Source: Bacillota bacterium
GTDB lineage: Bacteria; Bacillota; UBA4882; UBA8346
DNA length: 64,000 bases
Assembly: GCA_023435225.1 (NCBI GenBank)
Contig: JAEYRX010000013.1
Location: forward strand, 16,901-80,900
Reading direction: 5' to 3'
The translations under genes were made by a program, and so were the position numbers. The stretch's first letter is position 1; every line of letters begins with the position of its first letter. Shown here one piece after another: positions 35,482 to 44,514 of this stretch. Below the pieces are notes generated by a model. That model searched no databases, was not told the DNA's origin, and saw only the letters and a list, made by a program, of their open reading frames with translations.

Positions 35482-36882
35482 ATGCTTATCCTTAATATTG
35501 ATCGCAACTCAACTCTCCCGTTAACCAGACAGATTTACAATCAGCTACGGTCATTAATCTTAACCGGAGTTTTAAAAGGGAGTGAAAAAATACCTTCTTC
35601 ACGGGAATTAGCAGCTGATTTGGATGTATCACGTATCGTAGTGGTCGAAGCTTATGAATTGTTAATGGCTGAAGGATTTCTAGAGGGGAAAATCGGTTCC
35701 GGTACTTTTATAGCTACCGGCGCTTATTTAAAAAATAAACCAACTCCAACAACCTGCCAAAAGCCGGTTCATTCCAACAATCAACCTCGGATCAAGGATT
35801 ATATTAATTTCCGTTCCGGTATTCCCGCCCTGGAACTTTTCCCCCGGAAAAAGTGGGCGGAAATTAGCCATCGAGTTTGTCTGGATACTCCTCATTCGGT
35901 TTTAAGTTACGATTCCCCGGAAGGAAGGGTGGAATTACGGGAAACTATCGCTGATTATCTCAGCAAAACCCGTGGAGTGATTGCTGATCCGGAGCAAATT
36001 TTAATTACTTCAGGTTCAGTCCAGGGCTTGGTTTTGACGGCACAATGTTTGCTGAATTCTAACGGCTGTGCTGTCGTCGAAGACCCAACCAATCAGGATA
36101 TTCGCAAAATTTTTACCGTTTCAGGCGGAGCCGTCGTTCCGGTATCAGTCGATGAATATGGGATTCAAACTACTCAGCTTCCAAAAAAATATAAACCAAA
36201 CCTTATTCAAGTTACCCCTTCCCACCAATTCCCCATCGGCGGCAACCTACCGATTCAGCGTCGAATTGAATTAATCGAATATGCCGCAATTATAAAAAGC
36301 TATATCGTGGAAGATGATTATGACAGCGAATACCGTTATGAAGGACCACCCATCAGTTCATTGCAAGGACTTGCTCCCGAACTTGTCATTTATCTAGGTA
36401 CTTTCAGTAAAATACTCTTTCCGGCTTTACGGATAGGGTATATGATTGTTCCCCCTAAGTTAGTTAATAAGATCCGTAATTCCAAAAGGCTTTCCGATAT
36501 GCATACCAATTCATTGAACCAATTAACTCTAGCCCGTTTTATGCAGGAAGGTTATTTGCAGCGACATATCTATAAAATGAAAAAAATTTATCAAAAGCGA
36601 AGGGATACTCTTATTAGTATTCTAAAATGCAGATTTGAGGATCAAGTTACAGTTATCGGTCAAACTACCGGGTTACACTTGGTGGCTGATTTTAAAACTA
36701 TCCAATTTAATGATGGAATCATTAAAAAAGCCTTGGATAAAGGAGTAAAGATATATCCGGTGGAAGCCCATACCATAGAAAAAAATAACCATACCGGAAA
36801 GTTGATTTTCGGGTATGGACATTTAAGTGAAGAGCAGATTGAGGAAGGGATTAAACGGTTAGCCGGTATTTTGCGGCGGTAA
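35482..36882 (+). CDS. MocR-type regulator (GntR helix-turn-helix fused to aminotransferase domain)
   Basis: Residues 1-75 form a GntR winged helix (PLTRQIYNQLRSLILTG, SRELAADLDVSR). Residues about 110-466 are a fold-type I aminotransferase domain with the PLP lysine in LGTFSKILFP and DDYDSEYR upstream. MocR proteins sense PLP or an amino compound. Likely target: the divergent reductase gene or the gene whose remnant lies downstream. AAGGAG lies nine bases before the ATG. Confidence 0.93.
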   Translation: MLILNIDRNSTLPLTRQIYNQLRSLILTGVLKGSEKIPSSRELAADLDVSRIVVVEAYELLMAEGFLEGKIGSGTFIATGAYLKNKPTPTTCQKPVHSNNQPRIKDYINFRSGIPALELFPRKKWAEISHRVCLDTPHSVLSYDSPEGRVELRETIADYLSKTRGVIADPEQILITSGSVQGLVLTAQCLLNSNGCAVVEDPTNQDIRKIFTVSGGAVVPVSVDEYGIQTTQLPKKYKPNLIQVTPSHQFPIGGNLPIQRRIELIEYAAIIKSYIVEDDYDSEYRYEGPPISSLQGLAPELVIYLGTFSKILFPALRIGYMIVPPKLVNKIRNSKRLSDMHTNSLNQLTLARFMQEGYLQRHIYKMKKIYQKRRDTLISILKCRFEDQVTVIGQTTGLHLVADFKTIQFNDGIIKKALDKGVKIYPVEAHTIEKNNHTGKLIFGYGHLSEEQIEEGIKRLAGILRR

Positions 36883-36892
36883 TAACCGGGTT

Positions 36893-37073
36893 TGACCTAT
36901 GATATTGCGCTTCGTACGTACCTACTTCGGTTATCACTTGCGGAATTAGATTTCCCAGCGAATAATCGGAACTGCCAATTTGTTCTACTTTAAACCCTAA
37001 ATGCCCGCCTGCCAGCGGTCCTTCAACCACAATAGCATCCTCCGGAACATAATTATAAAGATATTCATTCTAA
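36893..37073 (-). pseudogene. Fragment of a nitronate monooxygenase-like gene
   Basis: One minus-strand frame reads EDAIVVEGPLAGGHLGFKVE followed by NLIPQVITEV, the central FMN-site segment of the nitronate monooxygenase/FabK family. About 60 codons remain, with no start and no catalytic remainder. The rest of 36883-37121 shows nothing else. Confidence 0.65.
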
Positions 37074-37121
37074 ACTTAATTATACTCTTCATTTTTGACA
37101 ATCAAGTGATTTAATGATTAT

Positions 37122-37236
37122 GGGATTTTCATAATACCGTAATAAATTTCAGATACAATATATAGTGAATCACCTAGATGTTGCTATCAAATATATTATA
37201 TCCGAGTGTTAGATTTCTTATATTATGAAAATTCCT
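37122..37236. repeat. 115-bp palindromic element, copy B
   Basis: GGGATTTTCATAATACC at the left and TATTATGAAAATTCCTC at the right, with inner arms AGATACAATATAT and ATATATTATATC. It is the most diverged of the three copies (see 3783 and 45536). Confidence 0.75.
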
Positions 37237-37259
37237 CAATTAAAAAAATATCAAAAAAT

Positions 37260-37275
37260 CCCCTAAATATAGGGG
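37260..37275 (-). terminator. Terminator of the zinc-ribbon gene
   Basis: CCCCTA/TAGGGG with an AATA loop, followed on the minus strand by a TTTTTT run, 15 bases past the stop. Confidence 0.75.
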
Positions 37276-37290
37276 ACCTTTTTGATTATC

Positions 37291-37611
37291 TTAATACTGT
37301 TGACGCTTTGGCTTAAAACAATCACGGCAATAAACTGGTTTATCTCCGCTAGGCTGAAAAGGAACCGTAGTGTTGGCTCCACAAGTATGGCATACCGCCG
37401 AATACATTTGGCGCTCGGAGCTTTGATAGCCGTTGCGTCCGCCGTTATAACCCCTTCTGCCGGAGTTCTGTTCCTTTTTTGCCGCCCTACATTCCGGACA
37501 ACGCCCGGGTTCGTTGGTAAACCCCTTTTGTTCATAAAATTCTTGTTCGCTGACAGTGAATGGAAAATCATTTCCACAGTCTTTGCATACTAATGTTTTG
37601 TCTTGTAACAT
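37291..37611 (-). CDS. Zinc-ribbon domain protein
   Basis: About 106 residues with two CxxC pairs making a first ribbon (LVCKDCGNDF and GRCPECRAAK) and a second pair set (AVCHTCGANT and VYCRDCFKPK), separated by a Gly/Arg-rich linker. Resembles the zinc-ribbon proteins often found beside cold-shock genes; function unknown. ATG 37611 follows GGAGG by eight bases. The ribosome site lies inside a leader hairpin. Confidence 0.88.
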   Translation of the reverse strand: MLQDKTLVCKDCGNDFPFTVSEQEFYEQKGFTNEPGRCPECRAAKKEQNSGRRGYNGGRNGYQSSERQMYSAVCHTCGANTTVPFQPSGDKPVYCRDCFKPKRQQY

Positions 37612-37618
37612 AAAAAAA

Positions 37619-37675
37619 CCTCCATTTAAGCCCGATGGGCTATTTACCTTTCCCTCGGGTTTATAATACTGGAGG
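37619..37675 (-). promoter_or_regulatory. Leader hairpin masking the zinc-ribbon ribosome site
   Basis: On the minus-strand RNA, TGGAGG (37619-37624, the ribosome site) can pair with CCTCCA (37670-37675), extended by an inner stem AAACCCGAGGG/CCCATCGGGCTT. This would block translation and could respond to temperature or a ligand. Confidence 0.55.
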
Positions 37676-37797
37676 CAATTTCTTTTTGGAATTTGCAAAC
37701 ATTATTACTTCCTAAGTTTAGGCATTATTTATATAATAGCACAGATTTTAAAAATATACAAAACATTTTAAAAATTTGTCTGTTTTTCGCCTGTTTA

Positions 37798-38139
37798 TCA
37801 CTGCCCGCAACCCCCAACAAATTTCAACAAATTCTCAAAACAGGTATAATCTAATGACGGATCCATTCCTCCCCTGATTCTGGCTTTCGCCAACGCTAAC
37901 TGCAATCCAATGTATGCTACCTGTCTTTCCAAAAAGTAAACATTCTCCATCCTTGGGTCGGATAAATCAGCGTTATTATAGCGGTTTATGGCGCACATAT
38001 ATTCATCTAGAGCTTTCCCAACATCAGCATCCGTTGTGTTTTTATACTTTTCAAATTCCGATTCGCTACTGTTCATCTCTAAACTATAAGTAGAAGTTTT
38101 ATTATTTACAGATGTTCTGCCGTTTATTCGTATAGCCAT
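37798..38139 (-). CDS. Uncharacterised 113-residue protein
   Basis: AGGGAG lies about eight bases before ATG 38139. The product is soluble and helical in its second half (ERQVAYIGLQLALAKARI) and ends GGCGQ. No family recognised. It is divergent from sspH, so a spore-related role is possible but not supported by motifs. Confidence 0.6.
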   Translation of the reverse strand: MAIRINGRTSVNNKTSTYSLEMNSSESEFEKYKNTTDADVGKALDEYMCAINRYNNADLSDPRMENVYFLERQVAYIGLQLALAKARIRGGMDPSLDYTCFENLLKFVGGCGQ

Positions 38140-38265
38140 TTTCAAATCTCCCTTTAACTATATTATTACATTAATGACTATGATGAGAGAGTTCTCACTA
38201 TTCCAAAATATCATTTGAATTTATTTTAAAAACCAGGACAGAATACGGAAAAAGGAGTTGATCTT

Positions 38266-38451
38266 GTGAATAGCCAGAGGGCAAAACAAATTATTGAATC
38301 ACATGGAGTTATTGAGGTTAAATACCATGATTCACCCGTATGGATTGAACAGGTCTTACCGGCTGAAAACGAAGCTGAAGTGACCGATTTGGATACGAAC
38401 GAAAGAATGAATGTTCCTCTCAAAGAGCTAACAGAAACGGGTTTCTATTAA
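38266..38451 (+). CDS. sspH: H-type small acid-soluble spore protein
   Basis: 61 residues: NSQRAKQIIESHGVIEV, SPVWIEQVL and the LDTNERMNVPLKEL ending fit the SspH family of spore core proteins. GTG at 38266 follows AAAGGAG by eight bases. Expression in the forespore under sigma-G is expected. An A-rich stretch and GGCGG/CCGCC hairpin follow at 38515-38542. Confidence 0.9.
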   Translation: MNSQRAKQIIESHGVIEVKYHDSPVWIEQVLPAENEAEVTDLDTNERMNVPLKELTETGFY

Positions 38452-38595
38452 AAAAAGATAATCAGGTATGCCAAAAAAAACTCAATATAAGAAAGACTCC
38501 TCCTGTAAAAAAAAGGCGGTTAATCCAATTAGGTTATCCGCCGATATAAAGATAGAAAATGAAAAAGTTTTGATAACAGATTCAGGAGGAGTAGC

Positions 38596-39624
38596 ATGCT
38601 TAATACCAAAGCGTTAATTCATTATTTTACCGGCACCGGGAATTCCGCTCGGGCATCTGTACTAGTAAGTTCCGAACTTCGTTCCGCCGGAATCGACCCT
38701 TTTATCCGTTCGATTACTAAAGGAAAAACACCTTATCAAAGTTCTTTTGATCTCCATATATTTATATTTCCTACCTATTCTTTTACCATGCCGGAGATTA
38801 TGCGCCGCTATCTCAAATCTTTACCTCCGGGCCGGGGTTCAAGGACAATGATCATAGCAATTCATGGCGAAGAAGGATATGAAGGAAGCGCTTTATTTGC
38901 GGCTACTAAAATTCTCACCAACCGAGGTTACCATGTTCACTTAACAGATAATATTGAATTTCCAAGTAGTTTTACCCAGTTCATTAATCCTACCGATTCC
39001 ACCGAACAAGACAAAATCTATAACCAGGCTGCCCAAAAAATTAACGTTATTATGCAGCGTTTTATTAATGGAGAAGAATCCCTAAAGCCCTGTAGCTTTT
39101 TTAATAGGTTCTGGACTGGTCTGGTTGGTTTTCTCTTTTCTACCATTGGTCGACGGTATATGGGAAAATTGTTTGTTGTGGATGAGAGCTGTAATAGATG
39201 TGGCAAATGTCTAAAAATTTGCCCATCCGGAGCGCTTAAAATGGTTTTTAGACCACGATGGAATTATAAATGCCAAGCTTGTCAACGTTGTATCAATTTT
39301 TGTCCGGAGAAGGCAATTCAGACTTCGTGTATACGCCCGATTATCATGATAGGTTCCATGGTCTTAGCTTATTTCTGGGTAAAAACCATATCAATATCAG
39401 ATTATTCTTCATTTAGCAACCCTTTTTTAGATGGTTTTATATATTTTTTCTTATGGCTAATTAGTTATTTAGTTTTCTTTTATGTTACCGACAAAATTTT
39501 ATTTATCCTTGAGCTTATCCCCGGCATTCGTAAATTATTGAATCATAGCTTTACCAAAAGTTTTCGCCGTTATTTGGAACCACATTATAACCCCAGTAAT
39601 AAAATGAGGGATTTTCAAATTTAA
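38596..39624 (+). CDS. EFR1-type flavodoxin-ferredoxin membrane protein
   Basis: N-terminal flavodoxin-like domain (IHYFTGTGNSARAS phosphate loop), two [4Fe-4S] motifs at about 205-250 (CNRCGKCLKICP and CQACQRCINFCP), then two hydrophobic segments (about 258-275 and 290-312). Probably an inner-face electron carrier anchored to the membrane. AGGAGGAG precedes the ATG. A shorter soluble relative lies at 53741. Confidence 0.9.
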   Translation: MLNTKALIHYFTGTGNSARASVLVSSELRSAGIDPFIRSITKGKTPYQSSFDLHIFIFPTYSFTMPEIMRRYLKSLPPGRGSRTMIIAIHGEEGYEGSALFAATKILTNRGYHVHLTDNIEFPSSFTQFINPTDSTEQDKIYNQAAQKINVIMQRFINGEESLKPCSFFNRFWTGLVGFLFSTIGRRYMGKLFVVDESCNRCGKCLKICPSGALKMVFRPRWNYKCQACQRCINFCPEKAIQTSCIRPIIMIGSMVLAYFWVKTISISDYSSFSNPFLDGFIYFFLWLISYLVFFYVTDKILFILELIPGIRKLLNHSFTKSFRRYLEPHYNPSNKMRDFQI

Positions 39625-39630
39625 TAATAC

Positions 39631-39690
39631 AACTTTCGCATTTTTATTTAAATGCAGTAAAAGCATATATTGATTAAATTACCATATATC
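39631..39690. repeat. Solo end of the nested 330-bp element
   Basis: AACTTTCGCATTTTTATTTA then AATGCAGTAAAAGCA matches the left end of the element at 62738 with small changes. The remaining part of 39691-39800 is AT-rich with nothing recognised. Confidence 0.55.
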
Positions 39691-39800
39691 GTTTAGAAAA
39701 TCTTAATTAACTAATCCTGAAAATACATAATTAAAGAATTTTGAATATTGGACGATTATTTAATTACCGAATTTAATAATATCAAAAGGAGTTGAAGGAG

Positions 39801-39929
39801 ATGCCTAGGAGGGCTTTCGTATTTGATATTGAAGAGGGGAAAACCGACAATTTTCAAAAAATTGTTGAGTTGGCTGAAAAACTATTTGCTTCATTATCAA
39901 CCCGGTTACAAGGTACAAAGTTAAAATGA
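39801..39929 (+). CDS. Possible 42-residue small protein
   Basis: Has its own AAAGGAG site ten bases before the ATG and a strong terminator nine bases after the TGA. The peptide (RRAFVFDIEEGKTDNF, KIVELAEKLFASLS) has a helical C-terminal half. No family recognised, but the complete expression unit makes it plausible. Confidence 0.55.
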   Translation: MPRRAFVFDIEEGKTDNFQKIVELAEKLFASLSTRLQGTKLK

Positions 39930-39937
39930 CACTCATT

Positions 39938-39968
39938 AAAAAACGGAGGCATAAACTTCCGTTTTTTT
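39938..39968 (+). terminator. Terminator of the small gene at 39801
   Basis: AAAAAACGGA and TCCGTTTTTTT flank GGCATAAACT with a seven-T run; also works for the minus strand. Confidence 0.85.
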
Positions 39969-40007
39969 AGTTTTTAATTACTTTTCAATTCTTAATTGTC
40001 AATTGAT

Positions 40008-40484
40008 TTAAAAAGTCTCGTCCATGTTTGTTCTTAAAAACCAAATGTACGAAAGATGCCGTTTACCGGAGTTACTTTTTCTTCTCCAATTATCTAGGAA
40101 CAAAAACCCATTTCTCATAGCATAATAAATAAGTGTTTCAAGTTTTAAGGCTTCCGGTGAAACTAAAGTTCCGTTTTCTTCCTCACCATTGCCGGTAATT
40201 TTTTTTGAAATTATGAGACATAAGCTTCCTTCAGATTTTAATGCTTCATAATTTTTCCTAAACAATTCATTTAAAAGCGACCCATTTGGTGGAGGATTAG
40301 TTATGTATATAAAATCTAAGGGGCTCTTTAAAGCAGGGAAGGATTCGGTATTTTTAGCATTAAAAATTAATATTCTATTCTTAAGAACCTGATCAATCTG
40401 AATATTTGCTAAAACTTGTTGATTTCCCCAGCTAAAAGAGCTATTTTCTATATACGGAAGAAAGTATGGCCGATTTGTTCCCAT
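40008..40484 (-). CDS. Uncharacterised protein, possibly the C-terminal part of a methyltransferase
   Basis: 158 residues. The pattern FIYITNPPPNGSLLNELF then YEALKSEGSLCLIIS looks like the NPPY-type motif and following strand of an N6 or N4 methyltransferase, but the SAM-binding half is absent, so it may be truncated or of another fold. The ribosome site is weak. Function unknown. Confidence 0.5.
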   Translation of the reverse strand: MGTNRPYFLPYIENSSFSWGNQQVLANIQIDQVLKNRILIFNAKNTESFPALKSPLDFIYITNPPPNGSLLNELFRKNYEALKSEGSLCLIISKKITGNGEEENGTLVSPEALKLETLIYYAMRNGFLFLDNWRRKSNSGKRHLSYIWFLRTNMDETF

Positions 40485-40744
40485 TCTAAAAACTCATCTC
40501 TTTCTACTAGTCTTCTATTAATTAAAATCTATTTTCATTATATGAAAGATATTTTAGAATTCTGTTTCTCATATATATTCCCCTGCTGAGATATATTGAA
40601 AATTTTTAATGCTTTACCAGTAAAAAGTACTAAAGATTTTTTATTAACCGACGAAAACAATAAATGAAATTCCCCTTAAAATGATGGAACAACTAATGGA
40701 ATATTTCACTACTAAAAATATTGAAAACAGCGGAGTAAAACAGC

Positions 40745-41719
40745 ATGAAAAATTTAATTAAACTTATTGTATTAGTATCTTGCTTAATTTCTACAATTAC
40801 TTATGCAGAAACTCAACCTTCAGTTAAAGCTACTGCGGCAATTTTAATTAATGCTGAAACCGGTGAGGTGCTTTATTCAAAAAATCCCACATCAATAATG
40901 GCCCCTGCCAGCACTACTAAAATTATGACTGCAATTCTGGCAATTGAAAAAAGCGATCTCAACCGGAAAATTAAAGTAAGCCGAAGAGCAGCCAGTATAC
41001 CAGGTTCTTCAATGAATCTTCGTCCCGGAGAAGTACAAACTTTAAAAAATCTTCTCTATGGTTTGTTATTATCGTCAGGGAACGATGCCGCCTCTGCTAT
41101 TGCCGAATATATCGCCGGTACGGAAAGTAAATTTGCCAAAATGATGACAGCCAAAGCTGCAGAGCTTGGAATGAAAAATACTTGTTTTAAGAATGCCAGC
41201 GGCTTACCAGCCGCCGGACATAATACTACCGCATATGATATGGCTCTTCTAGCTACATATGCTTTAAAAAACCCGGTTTTTGCCGAGATAGTACAGACCA
41301 AAACAGCATCTGTCCGCAGTTCCCGCTCCAACCGATCAAGATATTTGAAAAACCATAACAAACTGCTCTGGCAGTATCCCTATATTACCGGTATAAAAAC
41401 AGGTTATACCAGAAGAGCCGGGAGATGCCTGGTAGCCTCCGCCTCACAAAATGGTATTACCTTAATCTCAGTGGTATTAAAGTCAGGGACTATGTATAAC
41501 GATACCGTAAATCTTTTCAGTTACGGTTTCCAAGTTAGCCCGGACTTGATTAATAATGATATTGATAATGGGGAAAATATTGAACATACTGATGAAAATA
41601 ATAATGGGAATGTTGATGATAATGCGATAACAAGTCAAACCGAGTCTATCAACACTGAACCTGTCCAAACAACCGAAACTGTACAAACAACTGAAGCTAC
41701 TCCGATGGAAGCGGAATGA
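40745..41719 (+). CDS. dacF: D-alanyl-D-alanine carboxypeptidase (S11, DacF-like)
   Basis: Trims the terminal D-Ala from peptidoglycan stems. Seen: signal peptide (1-21, ending TYAET), SxxK in ASTTKIM, SGN in LSSGNDAAS, and KTG in GIKTGYTRRAG. The usual C-terminal beta domain is replaced by an Asn/Asp and Thr/Gln-rich tail (about 270-324), and no membrane anchor is seen. GGAG lies about ten bases upstream. Confidence 0.93.
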   Translation: MKNLIKLIVLVSCLISTITYAETQPSVKATAAILINAETGEVLYSKNPTSIMAPASTTKIMTAILAIEKSDLNRKIKVSRRAASIPGSSMNLRPGEVQTLKNLLYGLLLSSGNDAASAIAEYIAGTESKFAKMMTAKAAELGMKNTCFKNASGLPAAGHNTTAYDMALLATYALKNPVFAEIVQTKTASVRSSRSNRSRYLKNHNKLLWQYPYITGIKTGYTRRAGRCLVASASQNGITLISVVLKSGTMYNDTVNLFSYGFQVSPDLINNDIDNGENIEHTDENNNGNVDDNAITSQTESINTEPVQTTETVQTTEATPMEAE

Positions 41720-41779
41720 TTTACATTTTATACCTTTATTAAAGGTTTAATTGTTATTTGTCAATTGTCAATTAACAAT

Positions 41780-42058
41780 TTATGGTTCAATACTAATTTC
41801 CTTAGACCCCCAAGTCCATTGAAACAATTCTTTTTCCCATAAAGCCTGCAAATAGCCGGCTTTAATAGTTTCAACAGGTTTAACAAGAAAATATTTAACC
41901 ACCCCTTGGTCATATTGTTTGACTATTTCCGCTTGAATTATTTCATAATTATAATATAATTCTAGCCTAATTGCCCGCCCTACCGTTTTTTTCCCTAGAG
42001 CATTACTAAGAATTAAGATTTTTTGTCTTTCTCGCTCCGAAGCCGCTGAAAAGTCCAA
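41780..42058 (-). CDS. Uncharacterised 92-residue protein
   Basis: TTG 42058 follows GGAGGTG by six bases. The product is soluble (AIRLELYYNYEIIQAEIV). No family recognised. The gap before it (41752-41785) holds another short stuttering repeat (TTGTCAATTGTCAATTAACA). Confidence 0.5.
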   Translation of the reverse strand: MDFSAASERERQKILILSNALGKKTVGRAIRLELYYNYEIIQAEIVKQYDQGVVKYFLVKPVETIKAGYLQALWEKELFQWTWGSKEISIEP

Positions 42059-42289
42059 TAATCACACCTCCGGGTTTAGTATCTCTCAAAGTATTATTCT
42101 ATATAGGCTTAATTTAATTACTATGATTATGAAAATCCCCCATACCAAAATATATTTTGTTATTCCCTATAAATTGCAATAAATTTTCGAAAGGATATTG
42201 AAAATCCTCATAGAAAAAAGAGGAAAATGCCGGAAAAAAGTTGAAATTATTTTTTATTAATTTTTTTCAAAGGAAAGTGGGTAAATCAA

Positions 42290-42877
42290 ATGTCTGAATG
42301 GTGGAGCAGTATTCCTGCTTTTGAGAAATTATTTTGGTACTTTGCCTTACCTTTTACCTTGATTTTTCTGGTCCAATTAATTCTAACAATGATCGGTATT
42401 GACTGGCATGATGGTAGTAGTTTTGAAGTTCATGACGGAGTTGATATCGGACATGATGCCGATTTCATAAGCGGATTCCGTCTTTTCACTTTGAGAAACT
42501 TTATAATTTTCTTTACCGGCTTTGGTTGGGCCGGTATTTTTGCCGTTCATGCGGGTCTTGGACCTATTTTAACTATTATAATTGCGTTTATTACCGGCTT
42601 ATTTTTAATGTTCGCGGTGGCCGGTATGTTTTATCTAATAACTAAATTAAATGAAAGTGGTACCATCAGCCTTTCAAATGCTGTTAACGCTACCGGCCGG
42701 GTTTACCTCCCCATACCAAGCAGACGCTCCGGAACCGGCCAAGTTCAAATAACTGTTCAGGGTTCAATGAGAGAGATTGAAGCGATTACTGACGAAGATA
42801 ATTTGCCCACCGGCACACCTGTTCAAGTAACTCAAGTTATAAATAATGAGATACTCTTGGTCAAAAAGAGTCAATAA
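42290..42877 (+). CDS. NfeD-like membrane protein (YuaF type)
   Basis: Three hydrophobic segments (about 12-38, 68-88, 90-118) followed by an OB-fold-like C-terminal domain (about 128-195: ATGRVYLPI, GTGQVQITVQG). Known: YuaF/NfeD2 partners a flotillin in membrane microdomains. The flotillin gene follows, so the pair is assigned by context and topology. GGAAAG lies before the ATG. Confidence 0.82.
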   Translation: MSEWWSSIPAFEKLFWYFALPFTLIFLVQLILTMIGIDWHDGSSFEVHDGVDIGHDADFISGFRLFTLRNFIIFFTGFGWAGIFAVHAGLGPILTIIIAFITGLFLMFAVAGMFYLITKLNESGTISLSNAVNATGRVYLPIPSRRSGTGQVQITVQGSMREIEAITDEDNLPTGTPVQVTQVINNEILLVKKSQ

Positions 42878-42930
42878 TCCAAGTTTATTTAAAACTTATA
42901 GTTGTGTTGTCAAAAGTTTTATTATCATCG

Positions 42931-42988
42931 CTTTTTCTCAATGTCTCTGCGACTCATTTTTATAGGCCACAAAGACACGGAGACACAG
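42931..42988. repeat. Stuttering inverted repeat (AGACACGGAGACAC words)
   Basis: CAATGTCTCTGCGACTC on the left faces CAAAGACACGGAGACACAG on the right, between the NfeD and flotillin genes. Related words occur at 3428-3470. Confidence 0.5.
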
Positions 42989-43062
42989 TTATTTTAACAA
43001 ATAGATTAACCATTTTCGGGAGCGAAATTTTTATAAAACAAAACTAAAGGAGAGATTTTTAA

Positions 43063-44460
43063 GTGATAGGTAATGAATATTTTTTAGTTTTAGTTATTGT
43101 AATAGTCATCGTTGTTTTCGGTACGTTTGCCTCCATATTAAAACGTTACAAACGCTGTCCCTCCGACAGGATCTTGGTAGTCTACGGAAAAACCGGTAAA
43201 GCCAAAGATGGGACCAACCGGTCGGCCAAATGTATTCATGGCGGCGCCGCATTTATCTGGCCGGTAATTCAGGATTATGAATTCCTTGATTTAACTCCTT
43301 TCTCCATTGAAGTCAATCTGACTAAAGCATTAAGTAAACAAAACATCCGGGTTGATGTCCCTTCCCGTTTTACTGTCGGTATTTCCACCGAGCACGGTGT
43401 AATGAACAACGCAGCCGAGAGATTACTCGGGCTGAAATTGGAAGTTATCCAGGATTTGGCTAAAGATATCATTTTTGGCCAACTACGTCTGGTTATTGCT
43501 ACTATGGATATTGAGGAGATTAATTCCGACCGCGATAAATTCCTAACCAATGTCTCCAACAACGTGGAAGCAGAGTTGAAAAAGATCGGATTAAAGCTAA
43601 TCAACGTCAATGTTACCGATATTAAAGACGAATCCGGATATATTGAAGCTTTAGGAAAAGAAGCTGCCGCCAAGGCTATTAATGACGCTAAGAAAAGTGT
43701 AGCGGAAAAAGACCGCGACGGATCAATCGGTGAAGCCAACGCCAAACGGGATGAACGGATACAAGTATCCGAAGCCAATGCCCGGGCGGTCGAAGGTGAA
43801 AACCTGGCAAAAGTATTGGTTGCTAATTCTGATGCCGACCGGCGTGAAAAAGAGGCTGAAGCGGGAAGAAAAGCAATCGCTGCTGAAAAAGTCCAGTCAG
43901 CTAAAGCATTGGAAGAAGCTTATCAATCCGAGCAGACAGCAGAGTTTGCCAGAGCCGAGCGTGAACGGGCCACTCAAACAGCTGATATAGTTGTCCCGGC
44001 TCAAATCGAAAAAGAACAAATCCAAATCGCTGCCGAAGCTGAAGCTGAAAAAACCAGACGGATTGCTAAAGGTGAAGCCGATGGTATCCTACTGGAAATG
44101 GAAGCTAGAGCAAAAGGTCTCTATGAGGTCCTCAGTAAACAAGCGGAAGGTTTCCAAAAAATCGTTGATGCCGCCGGTGGTGTAGCTGATAAAGCAGTCT
44201 TGTTAATGATAGCTGATAAACTACCGGAAATTGTAAAGACGCAAGTTGAAGCTATTAAAAATCTTAAAATCGACAAAATCACGGTTTGGGATTCAATGGG
44301 CAACAACAGCACTCCAACCACAGCTAACTTTTTAGCCGGGATGTTGAAGTCAATCCCTCCATTAGATGAGTTATTTAAAACCGCCGGTTTGCAATTACCA
44401 AGTTACTTGGGGGAAACTATTAAACCGGAAGAACAAAGCGAAAAAAAAGATACTGAATAA
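43063..44460 (+). CDS. floT: Flotillin family protein
   Basis: N-terminal hydrophobic hairpin (about 4-25), SPHB/band-7 domain (about 30-205), then a long Glu/Ala-rich coiled coil (about 205-385, with repeated EAEA and ANAK units) and a C-terminal oligomerisation region. Scaffolds membrane microdomains. GTG at 43063 follows AAAGGAGAG. Downstream of its usual partner NfeD. Confidence 0.93.
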   Translation: MIGNEYFLVLVIVIVIVVFGTFASILKRYKRCPSDRILVVYGKTGKAKDGTNRSAKCIHGGAAFIWPVIQDYEFLDLTPFSIEVNLTKALSKQNIRVDVPSRFTVGISTEHGVMNNAAERLLGLKLEVIQDLAKDIIFGQLRLVIATMDIEEINSDRDKFLTNVSNNVEAELKKIGLKLINVNVTDIKDESGYIEALGKEAAAKAINDAKKSVAEKDRDGSIGEANAKRDERIQVSEANARAVEGENLAKVLVANSDADRREKEAEAGRKAIAAEKVQSAKALEEAYQSEQTAEFARAERERATQTADIVVPAQIEKEQIQIAAEAEAEKTRRIAKGEADGILLEMEARAKGLYEVLSKQAEGFQKIVDAAGGVADKAVLLMIADKLPEIVKTQVEAIKNLKIDKITVWDSMGNNSTPTTANFLAGMLKSIPPLDELFKTAGLQLPSYLGETIKPEEQSEKKDTE

Positions 44461-44514
44461 ATATTTCTTGATGGTTTCCACTATTAGTAAAAATCAAAGT
44501 ATAGGATATTTTAG

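Noticed and set aside
37263..37577. Overlapping open frames on both strands of the zinc-ribbon gene
   Set aside because: The frame with four CxxC motifs and a GGAGG site explains the region; the others are shadows.
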